A stretch of 64,000 nt of DNA from Rhizobium sp. BK316 (GTDB taxonomy: Bacteria; Pseudomonadota; Alphaproteobacteria; Rhizobiales; Rhizobiaceae). The translations under genes were made by a program, and so were the position numbers. Below are positions 45,976 through 55,398 of the stretch, one piece after another. Position 1 is the first letter of the stretch. Each line of letters starts with the position of its first letter. The stretch lies in the NCBI RefSeq assembly GCF_014193695.1, contig NZ_JACHZR010000005.1:346312-410311 (forward strand), in the 5' to 3' direction. The notes under the pieces were generated by a model that saw only the letters and a program-made list of their open reading frames with translations, did no database searches and had not been told where the DNA came from.

Positions 45976-45993
45976 TGTCGCAACTCTGCGACA
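45976..45993 (+). promoter_or_regulatory. Perfect inverted-repeat activator site upstream of the aldehyde dehydrogenase
   Basis: TGTCGCA-ACTC-TGCGACA is a perfect 7-bp inverted repeat with a 4-nt spacer, 104 bp before the aldehyde dehydrogenase start. The twin site lies at 44844. No -24/-12 sigma54 promoter was seen downstream. Confidence 0.75.
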
Positions 45994-46097
45994 CTGTGCA
46001 CTGCGGTATTGGTGAGCTCCCCTGTTCCCCCAGGCAAAAGCGACACAGATTCCCTCCACTGGTTCGTTCCCGGACCTGTTCATCAAGGGAGGATGAC

Positions 46098-47606
46098 ATG
46101 CTTCATCAGAAAATCGTCGAGTCGCCGTTCAAGCTCAAATACGGCAACTACATCGGCGGCGAATGGCGCGAGCCGATCGGCGGCAAATATTTCGACAACG
46201 TCACGCCCGTCACAGGCGGCAAGCTCTGCGAAATCCCGCGCTCCGATGAAAAAGACATCAACGCCGCGCTCGATGCCGCCCATGCCGCGAAGGAAAAATG
46301 GGGTCGCACCTCCACCACAGAGCGCTCCAACATCCTCATGAAGATCGCCCAGCGCATGGAAGACAAGCTGGAGCTTCTGGCGCAGGCCGAAACCTGGGAC
46401 AATGGCAAGCCGATCCGCGAAACCATGGCGGCCGACATTCCGCTCGCCATAGACCACTTCCGCTATTTCGCCTCCTGCATCCGCGCCCAGGAAGGCACGA
46501 TCGGCGAAATCGACCATGACACGGTCGCCTACCACTTCCATGAACCGCTCGGCGTCGTCGGCCAGATCATTCCCTGGAATTTTCCGATCCTGATGGCGAC
46601 CTGGAAGCTGGCCCCGGCCCTTGCCGCCGGCAACTGCGTCGTCATCAAGCCGGCTGAACAGACGCCCGCCTCCCTGCTTCTCTGGGCAGAAATCGTCGGC
46701 GATCTGTTGCCGCCCGGTGTGCTCAACATCGTCAATGGTTTTGGTCTCGAGGCCGGCAAGCCGCTGGCCTCCAGCCCGCGTATCGCCAAGATCGCCTTCA
46801 CCGGCGAGACGACGACAGGCCGCCTGATCATGCAATATGCCAGCCAGAACCTCATTCCGGTCACGCTGGAACTCGGCGGCAAGTCACCCAACATCTTCTT
46901 TGCCGATGTGGCTGCCGAAGACGACGATTTCTTCGACAAGGCGCTCGAAGGTTTCGCCATGTTCGCGCTGAACCAGGGCGAAGTCTGCACCTGCCCGAGC
47001 CGCGCCCTCATCCAGGAATCGATCTATGAGCGCTTCATGGAACGGGCCGTCAAGCGCGTCGAAGCCATCAAGCAGGGCAACCCGCTCGACCCGGCAACGA
47101 TGATTGGCGCTCAGGCCTCCACCGAGCAGATGGAAAAGATCCTCGCTTACCTCGATATCGGCAAGCAGGAAGGCGCGCAGGTTCTTGCGGGCGGCTCACG
47201 CAACGATCTCGGCGGCGAACTGTCTGAGGGCTATTACATCAAGCCGACCATCTTCAAGGGCCACAACAAGATGCGTGTGTTCCAGGAAGAAATCTTCGGC
47301 CCGGTCGTCTCCGTCACCACCTTCAAGGATGACAAGGAGGCGCTCGAGATTGCCAATGACACGCTCTACGGCCTCGGCGCCGGTGTCTGGACCCGCGATG
47401 CCAACCGCGCCTATCGCTTCGGCCGGGAAATCCAAGCCGGCCGCGTCTGGACCAATTGCTACCACGCCTATCCGGCCCATGCGGCCTTCGGCGGCTACAA
47501 GCAGTCCGGCATCGGTCGCGAAACGCACAAGATGATGCTCGACCATTACCAGCAGACCAAGAACATGCTGGTCAGCTACAGCCCGAAGAAGCTCGGCTTC
47601 TTCTGA
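46098..47606 (+). CDS. Aldehyde dehydrogenase, acetaldehyde type
   Basis: A 502-residue NAD-dependent aldehyde dehydrogenase (acetaldehyde to acetate is the usual reaction of close relatives such as ExaC/AcoD). The catalytic Cys is in NQGEVCTCPSR, the general base Glu in VTLELGGKSPN, and the cofactor region in IPWNFPILMATWKLAPALAA. The C-terminus ends VSYSPKKLGFF. Clustering with an AcoR-like regulator and a DUF779 gene is the standard arrangement for this branch. GGGAGGATGAC precedes the ATG at 46098; an upstream frame to 45954 would extend over the operator. Confidence 0.93.
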   Translation: MLHQKIVESPFKLKYGNYIGGEWREPIGGKYFDNVTPVTGGKLCEIPRSDEKDINAALDAAHAAKEKWGRTSTTERSNILMKIAQRMEDKLELLAQAETWDNGKPIRETMAADIPLAIDHFRYFASCIRAQEGTIGEIDHDTVAYHFHEPLGVVGQIIPWNFPILMATWKLAPALAAGNCVVIKPAEQTPASLLLWAEIVGDLLPPGVLNIVNGFGLEAGKPLASSPRIAKIAFTGETTTGRLIMQYASQNLIPVTLELGGKSPNIFFADVAAEDDDFFDKALEGFAMFALNQGEVCTCPSRALIQESIYERFMERAVKRVEAIKQGNPLDPATMIGAQASTEQMEKILAYLDIGKQEGAQVLAGGSRNDLGGELSEGYYIKPTIFKGHNKMRVFQEEIFGPVVSVTTFKDDKEALEIANDTLYGLGAGVWTRDANRAYRFGREIQAGRVWTNCYHAYPAHAAFGGYKQSGIGRETHKMMLDHYQQTKNMLVSYSPKKLGFF

Positions 47607-47632
47607 GAAGCAGCCGATCGTGCTATCATCGA

Positions 47633-47658
47633 GCCTCCTCCCTTCACGGGGAGGAGGC
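47633..47658 (+). repeat. Intercistronic hairpin between aldehyde dehydrogenase and DUF779 genes
   Basis: A perfect 10-bp stem (GCCTCCTCCC / GGGAGGAGGC, 6-nt loop) lies 26 bp after the aldehyde dehydrogenase stop and 21 bp before the DUF779 ATG, without a T-run. One arm resembles a ribosome binding site, so it may tune translation of the next gene. Confidence 0.6.
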
Positions 47659-47679
47659 ATTGTCTTGGAGGAGGCAATC

Positions 47680-48075
47680 ATGGAACAGACGGTCAATGGC
47701 GAAGCGCGCGTGCTCGCCACCGATGCGGCGCTCGACCTCATCAGGGAAATCCAACGGGATTATCCCAAAATCCTCTTCCACCAGTCCGGCGGCTGCTGCG
47801 ACGGCTCTTCGCCCATGTGTTATCCGACGGACGATTTTATCGTCGGCGATCAGGATGTGAAGCTCGGCGAGATCGGCGGCGTGCCTGTCTATATCAGCGC
47901 CAGCCAGTTCGAGGCTTGGAAGCACACGCAACTCATCATCGACGTCGTGCCCGGCCGCGGCGGCATGTTCTCGCTCGATAATGGCCGCGAGAAGCGCTTC
48001 CTCACCCGTTCGCGCATGTTCGGCGGCGGCGAGGCCTGCGCCATCCCCGATGTCAGGGCACGCGAAACGACCTGA
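47680..48075 (+). CDS. DUF779 protein linked to aldehyde dehydrogenase
   Basis: A 131-residue small cytoplasmic protein of the DUF779 family. Conserved cysteines are in HQSGGCCDGSSPMCYP (Cys39, 40, 47) and GGGEACAIPD near the end, which suggests metal or thiol chemistry. Genes of this family lie beside acetaldehyde dehydrogenases in many proteobacteria, but the function is not established. GGAGG precedes the ATG. Confidence 0.85.
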   Translation: MEQTVNGEARVLATDAALDLIREIQRDYPKILFHQSGGCCDGSSPMCYPTDDFIVGDQDVKLGEIGGVPVYISASQFEAWKHTQLIIDVVPGRGGMFSLDNGREKRFLTRSRMFGGGEACAIPDVRARETT

Positions 48076-48163
48076 TCCGGAAGCCCCGTGTAGTATTCCT
48101 ATATTACCCGCGGCCGCGATCCTTTGTTAAAGTCCATCTGTTGGTTTTTTACGGGAGGAAGAA

Positions 48164-48763
48164 ATGCCAGCGACCAAGATCCTGATGATCACAGGCGATT
48201 TCACTGAAGATTACGAAACCATGGTGCCGTTCCAGACGCTGCTTGCCTGCGGCTATACGGTCCATGCAGTCTGCCCCGGTAAGACCGCCGGCCAGACGGT
48301 CGCCACCGCCATCCATGATTTCGAAGGCGACCAGACCTATTCCGAAAAGCGCGGCCATAACTTCGCGCTGAATGCCACCTTCGAAAGCGTGCGCGCCGAA
48401 GATTACGATGCGCTCGTCATTCCCGGCGGCCGCGCGCCGGAATATCTCCGCCTCAACCCCGATGTCATCAAGGCTGTCAGGCATTTCTTCGATGCCAACA
48501 AGCCGGTTGCCGCGATCTGCCACGGCGCCCAGCTTCTGGCGGCTGCCGGTGTTCTCAAGGGCCGCACCTGCTCGGCCTATCCCGCCTGCCGTCCGGAAGT
48601 CGAACTTGCCGGCGGCACGTATGCCGATATCGCGATCAGTGACGCTGTTTCCGATGGCAATCTCGTCACCGCACCGGCCTGGCCGGCTCACCCCTCGTGG
48701 CTGCGCCAGTTCATGACGGTGCTCGACGCGGCAACGGTGCTGGAGACCAACGCCGCCGAGTGA
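48164..48763 (+). CDS. DJ-1/PfpI family protein
   Basis: A 199-residue protein with the DJ-1/PfpI fold (LMITGDFTEDYETMVPFQTL start). The nucleophile elbow is AAICHGAQLL (Cys119, His120), and the conserved acid is in the Glu-containing strand EDYETM. Members include glyoxalase III and deglycase-like activities or proteases; the exact role is not readable. GGGAGGAAGA precedes the ATG. It lies 18 bp before the small ribbon-helix-helix gene, in one unit, and is near the aldehyde cluster, which would fit detoxification of reactive carbonyls. Confidence 0.85.
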   Translation: MPATKILMITGDFTEDYETMVPFQTLLACGYTVHAVCPGKTAGQTVATAIHDFEGDQTYSEKRGHNFALNATFESVRAEDYDALVIPGGRAPEYLRLNPDVIKAVRHFFDANKPVAAICHGAQLLAAAGVLKGRTCSAYPACRPEVELAGGTYADIAISDAVSDGNLVTAPAWPAHPSWLRQFMTVLDAATVLETNAAE

Positions 48764-48781
48764 AGCCGCGGGAGGAACGTG

Positions 48782-49132
48782 ATGTGTGAACTCTTCATCA
48801 AGGCTGATGCCAGCCTCTGGGAAAGCACCACCCGGTCGCTGCGCATCGACGGCATGGTCACCAGCGTGCGGCTGGAGAATTTCTTCTGGTCGAAACTGGA
48901 AGAAATTGCCACCCGCGACGGCATGAACGTGGTCCAGCTCATCACCAGGCTGCACCACGAGTCGATCGATGCCGGCCATGACCTCGGCAACTTCACTTCG
49001 TTCCTCCGTGTCTGCTGCGCCCGTTACCTGGATCTCCAGCTTGCCGGCGACATCCCTGCCGACCTTTCGAGACCGATCGCCGGCCTCGACGCCCCGGAAA
49101 TTCTGGGGCGGGAGAAACGGAAGTACCATTGA
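48782..49132 (+). CDS. Ribbon-helix-helix domain protein
   Basis: A 116-residue protein of the small ribbon-helix-helix family found widely in rhizobia. The pattern is SLRIDGMVTSVRLENFFWSK (strand then helix), then IATRDGMNVVQLITRLH, followed by NFTSFLRVCCARYLDL. It may bind DNA or act as an antitoxin-like partner, but no toxin gene is adjacent. The ATG at 48782 follows GGGAGGAACG; a GTG one codon earlier is also in frame. Confidence 0.75.
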   Translation: MCELFIKADASLWESTTRSLRIDGMVTSVRLENFFWSKLEEIATRDGMNVVQLITRLHHESIDAGHDLGNFTSFLRVCCARYLDLQLAGDIPADLSRPIAGLDAPEILGREKRKYH

Positions 49133-49314
49133 ATTCGCCTGAAACCTGAGCGACGATTTTTAGATAGGCGGAATGCCCCTCTGCGTGAGACAATCGCTCC
49201 CAGCCGCCGCCAAACCGCACCGCTCGGTTTGCCCGGCGGCGGGGAAAGCGGAGAGGAAGATGGCAGCGATCGTGGTCGTGATGCTACGGCATTCCGTGGC
49301 TGGCGGTGGTTTCA

Positions 49315-50448
49315 ATGACTGACGGCTCCGCATTGCACACCATCGGTTTAGCAGGCATCGTGCGCGAGGAATGGTTCTTTGGCGTCAGTGTCGCAACCAG
49401 CCTGGCTTTCCTTGTTTTCTCCGGGCCAATCTTCGCGCAGCTTTCCGAGCCACTCTGGTTCATCGTCATTTTTTTCTGGCTTTTTGCCGTTGTGCTGGGT
49501 TCCGCCCTATCGGTCGTTCGTCATGCCGATCATCTGGCGGAACAGCTTCAAGAGCCGTACGGGACCCTCATCTTGACCCTTGCGATTACCTCGATCGAAG
49601 TGATGGCGATCTCGGCTGTCATGCGGCATGGAGAGAACAATCCGACGCTCGCACGTGACACGCTGTTTGCCGTCGTCATGATCATTCTGAACGGCATGGT
49701 GGGATTGTCGCTGCTCCTTGGCGCGTGGCGGCGGGAAGATCAGCAGCACAACCTGCACGGCGCCAATGCCTATCTCGGCGTCATCGTGCCACTGGCCACC
49801 CTCAGCCTCGTCATGCCCACGTTTCTGGCCGGCCCGGATGGCCCGCACCCCTCGGCGCCCAGGCAGATGTTTCTCGGCATAGTCTCGATTGGCCTGTACA
49901 GTGTATTTCTGCTCCTCCAGGCCGGCCGTCATCATCGCTACTTCGCCGATGACGGCAACCATCACGAGCAGCACATCGTCAGCATGCGGCGCCACCGGTC
50001 CGTCTGGCATCATGCGGTACTGCTGCTCGCTTATATGGTGCCGGTCGTCTTCCTGGTCGAACAGCTTGCCCGGCCGATCGACTACGTGATCGAAACCCTT
50101 CGTGCACCGGCAGCATTCGGGGGGGTGGTCATGGCGGTACTCGTCGCAACACCAGAGGCGATCAGCGCCGTGCGCGCCTCCGTCGCCAACCACCTGCAGC
50201 GAGCCATCAACATTTTCCTCGGCTCGGTTCTGTCGACGATCGGCCTCACCGTGCCGGCCATGCTGGCAATCAGCCACCTCTACGGACACCCCGTCACGCT
50301 GGGGCTTCAAGGCCCGGATCTTGTCATGTTCGTGCTGACGCTCGCCGTCAGCATCATCACGTTTTCGAGTGGGCGCACCAATCTCATGCAGGGCGCAGTT
50401 CACCTGATGCTGTTCGTGTCTTACGTGCTGCTCATTACTCAGCAGTGA
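49315..50448 (+). CDS. chaA: Calcium (sodium, potassium)/proton antiporter, ChaA type
   Basis: A 377-residue membrane antiporter of the CaCA superfamily. About eleven helices are visible. The two conserved repeats are present: SVVRHADHLAEQLQEPYGTL near residue 65, with TLAITSIEVMAISAVM after it, and AVLVATPEAISAVRASVANH in the second half. These match E. coli ChaA closely. A central acidic/His loop (RHHRYFADDGNHHEQ) replaces ChaA's acidic loop. Start at ATG 49315; a GTG three codons upstream is possible. It appears to be monocistronic. Confidence 0.88.
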   Translation: MTDGSALHTIGLAGIVREEWFFGVSVATSLAFLVFSGPIFAQLSEPLWFIVIFFWLFAVVLGSALSVVRHADHLAEQLQEPYGTLILTLAITSIEVMAISAVMRHGENNPTLARDTLFAVVMIILNGMVGLSLLLGAWRREDQQHNLHGANAYLGVIVPLATLSLVMPTFLAGPDGPHPSAPRQMFLGIVSIGLYSVFLLLQAGRHHRYFADDGNHHEQHIVSMRRHRSVWHHAVLLLAYMVPVVFLVEQLARPIDYVIETLRAPAAFGGVVMAVLVATPEAISAVRASVANHLQRAINIFLGSVLSTIGLTVPAMLAISHLYGHPVTLGLQGPDLVMFVLTLAVSIITFSSGRTNLMQGAVHLMLFVSYVLLITQQ

Positions 50449-50649
50449 ATAGAAAATTCCAGGCTGGGCCATGATGGAATTGCGGAGTCATCAATCGTTT
50501 AGACGCAGCTGGATTGCATGCCATAAGCTATTGCAATTTCGGACAATCCCGCGACATAGTACCGCATGCCTGAAACACTTGGCGACTGATGGGGTCGTCA
50601 CCAAGGCACGCATGAAGACCGGGACACATAGATCATCGGGGCAGCAAGA

Positions 50650-51849
50650 ATGCGTGAGGGATTGCATCGGGGCCTGCAGATTTCCGTAACACTCATCGGC
50701 ATGACAGCGCTCGCTGCCTGCGATGGAAGCAGCAATACCTACGTCCCGCCTCCGCCACCGGCCGTCCGTGTTGCGCAACCAGTCCAGGAGCCCATCACCC
50801 TCTATTTCGAACTCACGGGCAATACTGCGCCGCTGAACTCGGTCGATATCGAAGCGCGCGTCCAGGGTTACCTTCAATCGATCGATTATCAGGATGGCAC
50901 GACGGTAACGAAGGGCACGAAGCTCTTCGGGATCGAGCGCGACACCTATCAGGCCCAGCTTGATCAGGCCAAGGCATCCCTCGCATCGCAACAGGCATCC
51001 CAGGTTGGCGCCAAGCAGGAGTACGATCGTCAGGTCAATCTGATGAAGCAGCAGGTCACGACGCAGACAGCCGTCGACAGCGCCAAGGCGACGCTCGACG
51101 AGGCCAACGCGCAGATCCTCAATGCGCAGGCCAATGTCGAACTTGCAACGATCAATCTCGGCTATACGGAAGTGATTGCCCCCTTCGATGGCACGGTGAC
51201 CGACCACCTTGTCGATATCGGCACGCTCGTCGGCGTCTCAGGCCCCACCAAGCTCGCCAGCATTGTTCAAACGGACCCGATCTATGCGTATTTCAACGTC
51301 AGCGAAACCCAGGTGCTACTGATCAAGGATATGTTGAGAAAGCAGGGACGCACCTTCAAGCAGACGGATCTGCCGAGCATCCCAGCCGAACTCGGCCTGC
51401 AATCCGAAGAAGGCTACCCACATAAGGGACATCTCGACTACGTCTCGCCGCAACTCGATGCATCGACCGGAACGCTTCAGGTTCGGGCTCTGTTCGATAA
51501 CAAAGACAAGGCCATGCTGCCCGGCCTCTTCGTGCGCGTTCGCGTACCGATCGGCCAGAACGAGAAGGCGCTGCTCGTGCGCGACGATGCGATCGCCACC
51601 AACCAGCTCGGCAGCTACCTGCTCGTTCTCGGCAAGGACGATACGATCGAGCAGAAACAGGTGAAGGCCGGCCAGCGCGAAGGCGCCCTCCGCGTCATCG
51701 AATCCGGCCTCGAACCCGCCGACTGGGTCGTCATCCAGGGCATCCAGCAGGCAATCCCAGGCAGCAAGGCTGCGCCCGAGAAAATCGACATGAAACCGCA
51801 ACCGGCGGCGGCCGGCACCGATGCAAAGGCTACGACGACGACGCAGTAA
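50650..51849 (+). CDS. RND efflux periplasmic adaptor (MexA/AcrA type), lipoprotein
   Basis: A 399-residue adaptor. It begins with a lipoprotein signal and lipobox (LAAC, Cys24), followed by a short Pro-rich tether (YVPPPPPAVR). The lipoyl halves flank a coiled-coil hairpin (about residues 95-160) with VQGYLQSIDYQDGTTVTKGT and VIAPFDGTVTDHLVDIGTLV. The pump gene is 41 bp downstream. It differs in sequence from the adaptor near 8 kb. No regulator and no outer membrane channel gene is linked. The ribosome binding site is weak. Confidence 0.9.
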   Translation: MREGLHRGLQISVTLIGMTALAACDGSSNTYVPPPPPAVRVAQPVQEPITLYFELTGNTAPLNSVDIEARVQGYLQSIDYQDGTTVTKGTKLFGIERDTYQAQLDQAKASLASQQASQVGAKQEYDRQVNLMKQQVTTQTAVDSAKATLDEANAQILNAQANVELATINLGYTEVIAPFDGTVTDHLVDIGTLVGVSGPTKLASIVQTDPIYAYFNVSETQVLLIKDMLRKQGRTFKQTDLPSIPAELGLQSEEGYPHKGHLDYVSPQLDASTGTLQVRALFDNKDKAMLPGLFVRVRVPIGQNEKALLVRDDAIATNQLGSYLLVLGKDDTIEQKQVKAGQREGALRVIESGLEPADWVVIQGIQQAIPGSKAAPEKIDMKPQPAAAGTDAKATTTTQ

Positions 51850-51890
51850 TTTCGCCACAACGCCTCATCTGAACGTCCAAGGGCAACAGC

Positions 51891-54800
51891 ATGATCTCGC
51901 GCTTCTTCATCGAACGGCCGGTGCTCGCCAATGTTCTGGCGTTGGTCTTTGTTCTCATCGGCGCGGTGGCTCTTTTCCAACTGCCAGTGGCGCAATATCC
52001 AAATGTCGTTCCGCCGACAGTGCAGGTGACGACCCGCTTTCCGGGCGCCAGCGCCAAGACGCTCGTCGATACGGTGGCGCTGCCGATCGAGCAGCAGGTC
52101 AACGGCGTACAGGACATGCTCTACATGCAGTCCACCAGCGCAAGCGACGGCACCTACTCACTGACCGTGACCTTCGCCATCGGCACAGATCCCGATCAGG
52201 CACAGGTCCTGGTGCAAAACCGTGTCGCGGTCGCCATGTCGTCACTTCCGCAGTCGGTGCAGGTTCAAGGCGTCAGCACTCAGAAGAAATCGACCGCTAT
52301 CCTCGGCTTTGTCACTCTGACCTCGCCGGACAGCCGCTATGACAACCTGTTCCTCTCCAATTATGCGGTCATCAACCTCCAGAACGAACTTGCCCGCCTG
52401 CCTGGCGTCGGCAACGTCACGGTCTTCGGCGCCGGCCAATATGCCATGCGTATCTGGATGGATCCGAACCTGCTGCAGGCTCGCGGGCTGACGCCGCAGG
52501 ATATCGTCAATGTCGTGCAGCAACAGAGCCAGGAGGTCACGGCCGGCCAGATCGGCATTCCGCCGGTGCCCCAGGGGCAGACATTCCAATATACACTGAA
52601 CATCAATGGCCGGCTGAATGATGCTGTCGACTACGAGAACATCATCGTCAAGGTCGATGGCGCGGACGGCGGCCGGGTAACGCGCATCCGCGATATCGGC
52701 CGGGTCGAACTGGGTGCGCAGACCTATAGCCAGACCTTCATGCAGAATGGCCGACCGGCTGCGGGCATCGGTATCTCCCAATTGCCGGAAGCAAACGCCA
52801 TCGCTGTGGCCCAGGCAGTCGATGTAAAGATGGCGGAACTGGCCAAGGCCTTCCCGCCAGGCCTCGAATATCATCTCCCCTTCGACACCACGAAATTCGT
52901 CAAGGCCTCGATCAACGAAGTCTATGTCACGCTGATCGAGGCAGGCGTTCTCGTTCTCATCGTCATTCTGCTGTTTCTGCAGGACTGGCGAGCCATGCTC
53001 GTGCCGGCAACAACCGTTCCGGTCACCATCATCGGCGCCTTTGCCGCGATGGCGGCCATGGGCTTCACCGTCAACCTCTCCACGCTGTTTGCAATCGTCC
53101 TCGCCATCGGCATCGTCGTCGATGACGCCATCGTCATTGTCGAAGGTGTCGCGAGACATATCGAGGCAGGCATGTCCGGCAGGCAGGCAGCCGAAAAGGC
53201 GATGGAAGAACTGCTCGGCCCCGTCATCGGTATCACGCTGGTGCTGATGGCCGTTTTCATTCCAGCCGCCTTCCTGCCGGGGCTGACGGGCCAGCTTTAC
53301 CGCCAGTTTGCTCTCGTGATTGCCGCCACGGCGCTGATCAGCGCCATCAACGCCGTGACGTTGAAACCGACGCAATGCGCCCTCTGGCTGCGCGCGCCGG
53401 TGCCACCCGAGAAGCGCAACTTCGTCTATCGCGGCTTCAACCGGATCTACGACTGGGGCGAACACGGATACGTCCGGCTGATCGGCTCGATGACGCGCCA
53501 CGCCGTCGCGATGGTCGTTCTTGCGCTGGCGATGATGGGTGTCGCCGTCTGGGGGCTGACACGCGTGCCGACTGCATTTCTGCCAATTGAGGACCAGGGC
53601 TACGTGCTGATCGGCGCGCAACTGCCGGATGGCGCATCCAAGGAGCGCACCGATGCCGTCATGGCGGATGTCGGCAAAATCGCCCAGGAGACACCGGGCG
53701 TCGATCAGGTCCTGACGATCAGCGGCATATCCGTTCTCGATAACAATGCCAGTCTGCAGAACGCCGGCGTGGCCTATGTCGTGCTGAAGGACTGGGATGA
53801 AAGGCTGAAGGAAAAGGGCCAGGATCTTCTGTCCATCTACCAGCATCTGAACGGTGCGCTGCAAAACGTACTGGTCGCGAAAACCCTCGTCATCGTGCCG
53901 CCCCCCATCCAGGGCGTCGGCAATGCCAGCGGCTTCACGATGCAAGTTGAGATCAAGAATGGTGTTTCCGACTATGCACTGTTGCAGTCCCTTACCGATA
54001 CGATTGTGAAAAATGGCGAAGCCCAGTCATCGCTGCAAAGGCTGAGCACGTCGTTCCGCTCGAATGTGCCGCAGCTTGAGGTCGTGGTCGACCGTATCAA
54101 GGCCGAGACGTTGGGCGTCACGGTTGGACAGGTTTTCTCTGCGCTGTCGGGCTACGTCGGATCGAGCTACGTGACACAGTTCAACAAGTTTGGCCGCACG
54201 TTCCAGGTCTATGCCCAGGCATCTCCGGAATTCCGCGTCAGCCCTGACGATATCCGCAATCTGGAGGTCAAGGCCGGCGATGGCACGATGGTGCCGCTCG
54301 GAACCGTTGTCGATATCAAGCCGATGCAAGGCCCCTCACTGATCAGCCTCTACAATCTCTACCCGTCAGCAACCATCGTTGGCGGACCTGCCGCCGGCTT
54401 CAGCTCCGGCCAGGCACTCAACGTCATGGAGCAGATTGCCGACCAGACCTTGCCGACGGGAACCGGCTATGAGTGGACGGCGCTCTCCTATCAGGAAAAG
54501 GCGGTCGGCGGACAGATCTACTATATCTTCGCGCTCGGCATGCTGCTCGTCTACTTCGTGCTCGCGGGTCAATATGAAAGCTGGATCCTGCCGCTTGCTG
54601 TGCTTCTGGCTGTCCCGCTTGCCCTGCTCGGCACCGTCGGCGCGTTAATGGCGGCGGGCGTCGCCAACAACCTCTACACCCAGATCGGCCTGATCCTTTT
54701 GATCGCTTTGGCATCGAAGAATGCCATTCTCATCGTCGAATACGCCCGAGAAAAGCGAGAGGAAGGCATGGAAATCCTGGAAGCGGCCGTCGAGGCTGCC

Positions 54801-55058
54801 CGCCTGCGCTTCCGACCGATCCTCATGACATCCTTCGCCTTCATTCTCGGCGTCCTGCCGCTTGTCCTCGCGACGGGGGCCGGCGCATCCGCCCGCAAGT
54901 CGATCGGCATATCGGTCTTCAGCGGCATGATCGCATCGACCTGCCTTGCCGTGTTGTTCGTTCCTTCCTTCTACGTCGTGCTGCAGCGCTTTGAAGAGTT
55001 CAGAAGGCGCCGCGGCAAAGCTCCTGCAGTGACCGATGCGGAAATGACGGCACAATAG
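51891..55058 (+). CDS. RND efflux pump of the HAE1/AcrB type
   Basis: A 1055-residue trimeric-type multidrug pump. The N-terminus MISRFFIERPVLANVLALVF is the standard HAE1 start. TM4 carries the proton-relay pair in GIVVDDAIVIVEGV (about residue 411), and ISAINAVTLKPTQCALWL and LIALASKNAILIVEYAREKR are conserved. It forms a two-gene operon with the adaptor. Its stop codon lies within a hairpin shared with the convergent small gene. Substrates cannot be predicted; it presumably uses a TolC from elsewhere. Confidence 0.94.
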   Translation: MISRFFIERPVLANVLALVFVLIGAVALFQLPVAQYPNVVPPTVQVTTRFPGASAKTLVDTVALPIEQQVNGVQDMLYMQSTSASDGTYSLTVTFAIGTDPDQAQVLVQNRVAVAMSSLPQSVQVQGVSTQKKSTAILGFVTLTSPDSRYDNLFLSNYAVINLQNELARLPGVGNVTVFGAGQYAMRIWMDPNLLQARGLTPQDIVNVVQQQSQEVTAGQIGIPPVPQGQTFQYTLNINGRLNDAVDYENIIVKVDGADGGRVTRIRDIGRVELGAQTYSQTFMQNGRPAAGIGISQLPEANAIAVAQAVDVKMAELAKAFPPGLEYHLPFDTTKFVKASINEVYVTLIEAGVLVLIVILLFLQDWRAMLVPATTVPVTIIGAFAAMAAMGFTVNLSTLFAIVLAIGIVVDDAIVIVEGVARHIEAGMSGRQAAEKAMEELLGPVIGITLVLMAVFIPAAFLPGLTGQLYRQFALVIAATALISAINAVTLKPTQCALWLRAPVPPEKRNFVYRGFNRIYDWGEHGYVRLIGSMTRHAVAMVVLALAMMGVAVWGLTRVPTAFLPIEDQGYVLIGAQLPDGASKERTDAVMADVGKIAQETPGVDQVLTISGISVLDNNASLQNAGVAYVVLKDWDERLKEKGQDLLSIYQHLNGALQNVLVAKTLVIVPPPIQGVGNASGFTMQVEIKNGVSDYALLQSLTDTIVKNGEAQSSLQRLSTSFRSNVPQLEVVVDRIKAETLGVTVGQVFSALSGYVGSSYVTQFNKFGRTFQVYAQASPEFRVSPDDIRNLEVKAGDGTMVPLGTVVDIKPMQGPSLISLYNLYPSATIVGGPAAGFSSGQALNVMEQIADQTLPTGTGYEWTALSYQEKAVGGQIYYIFALGMLLVYFVLAGQYESWILPLAVLLAVPLALLGTVGALMAAGVANNLYTQIGLILLIALASKNAILIVEYAREKREEGMEILEAAVEAARLRFRPILMTSFAFILGVLPLVLATGAGASARKSIGISVFSGMIASTCLAVLFVPSFYVVLQRFEEFRRRRGKAPAVTDAEMTAQ

Positions 55059-55077
55059 GCTGGCAAGCAGCCTATTG
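55053..55077. terminator. Bidirectional hairpin between the RND pump and a convergent gene
   Basis: A perfect 10-bp stem (CAATAGGCTG / CAGCCTATTG, 5-nt loop) contains the stop codons of both convergent genes. There is no long T-run on either side, so it is a modest terminator in both directions. Confidence 0.55.
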
Positions 55078-55398
55078 CACGATTACCTGCACATAAACCC
55101 CGCCGCTCTTGGCATAGTAGAGGCCGCCGCAGCGATAATAATAGCCGCCATAATAAGGGCCATAAATGCAGCCTGGAGGCAGCACGGCAATCGTCGTCGC
55201 CGTGCGCCGGACCACGCGGCGTGTGGTGCGACGCGCCACCCCCGCATAGGAGAGCGGCGTCAAGGGACGGCCGATGACCGCCTCCGCCGGTGTGGCAAAG
55301 CCGATCGACAGCGGTAGTGGACCTTCTTCCAGGCGAAGATCGGTAAAGGTCATCACGCTGGCAAGGCAGAGGGCGAAAAAGAGCTTGCTGCGGGTCAT
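55072..55398 (-). CDS. Secreted hypothetical protein, Tyr/Gly-rich C-terminus
   Basis: A 108-residue protein with a weak signal peptide (SKLFFALCLASVMTF). The middle is basic (RRTTRRVVRRTATTI), and the C-terminus is rich in Tyr and Gly (CIYGPYYGGYYYRCGGLYYA). I do not recognise a characterised family, though rhizobial genomes have many such small exported proteins. Its ATG overlaps the stop of the DUF2092 gene by 4 bp (ATGA), so the two are translationally coupled and probably work together in the envelope. Confidence 0.7.
   Translation of the reverse strand: MTRSKLFFALCLASVMTFTDLRLEEGPLPLSIGFATPAEAVIGRPLTPLSYAGVARRTTRRVVRRTATTIAVLPPGCIYGPYYGGYYYRCGGLYYAKSGGVYVQVIVQ

Noticed and set aside
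45994..46097. A sigma54 promoter for the aldehyde dehydrogenase
   Set aside because: No TGGCAC-N5-TTGC type element was found, and the linked regulator lacks the AAA+ module that would drive it.
52242..53945. A 567-codon open frame on the minus strand
   Set aside because: It is antisense to the RND pump gene and has no recognisable protein features.
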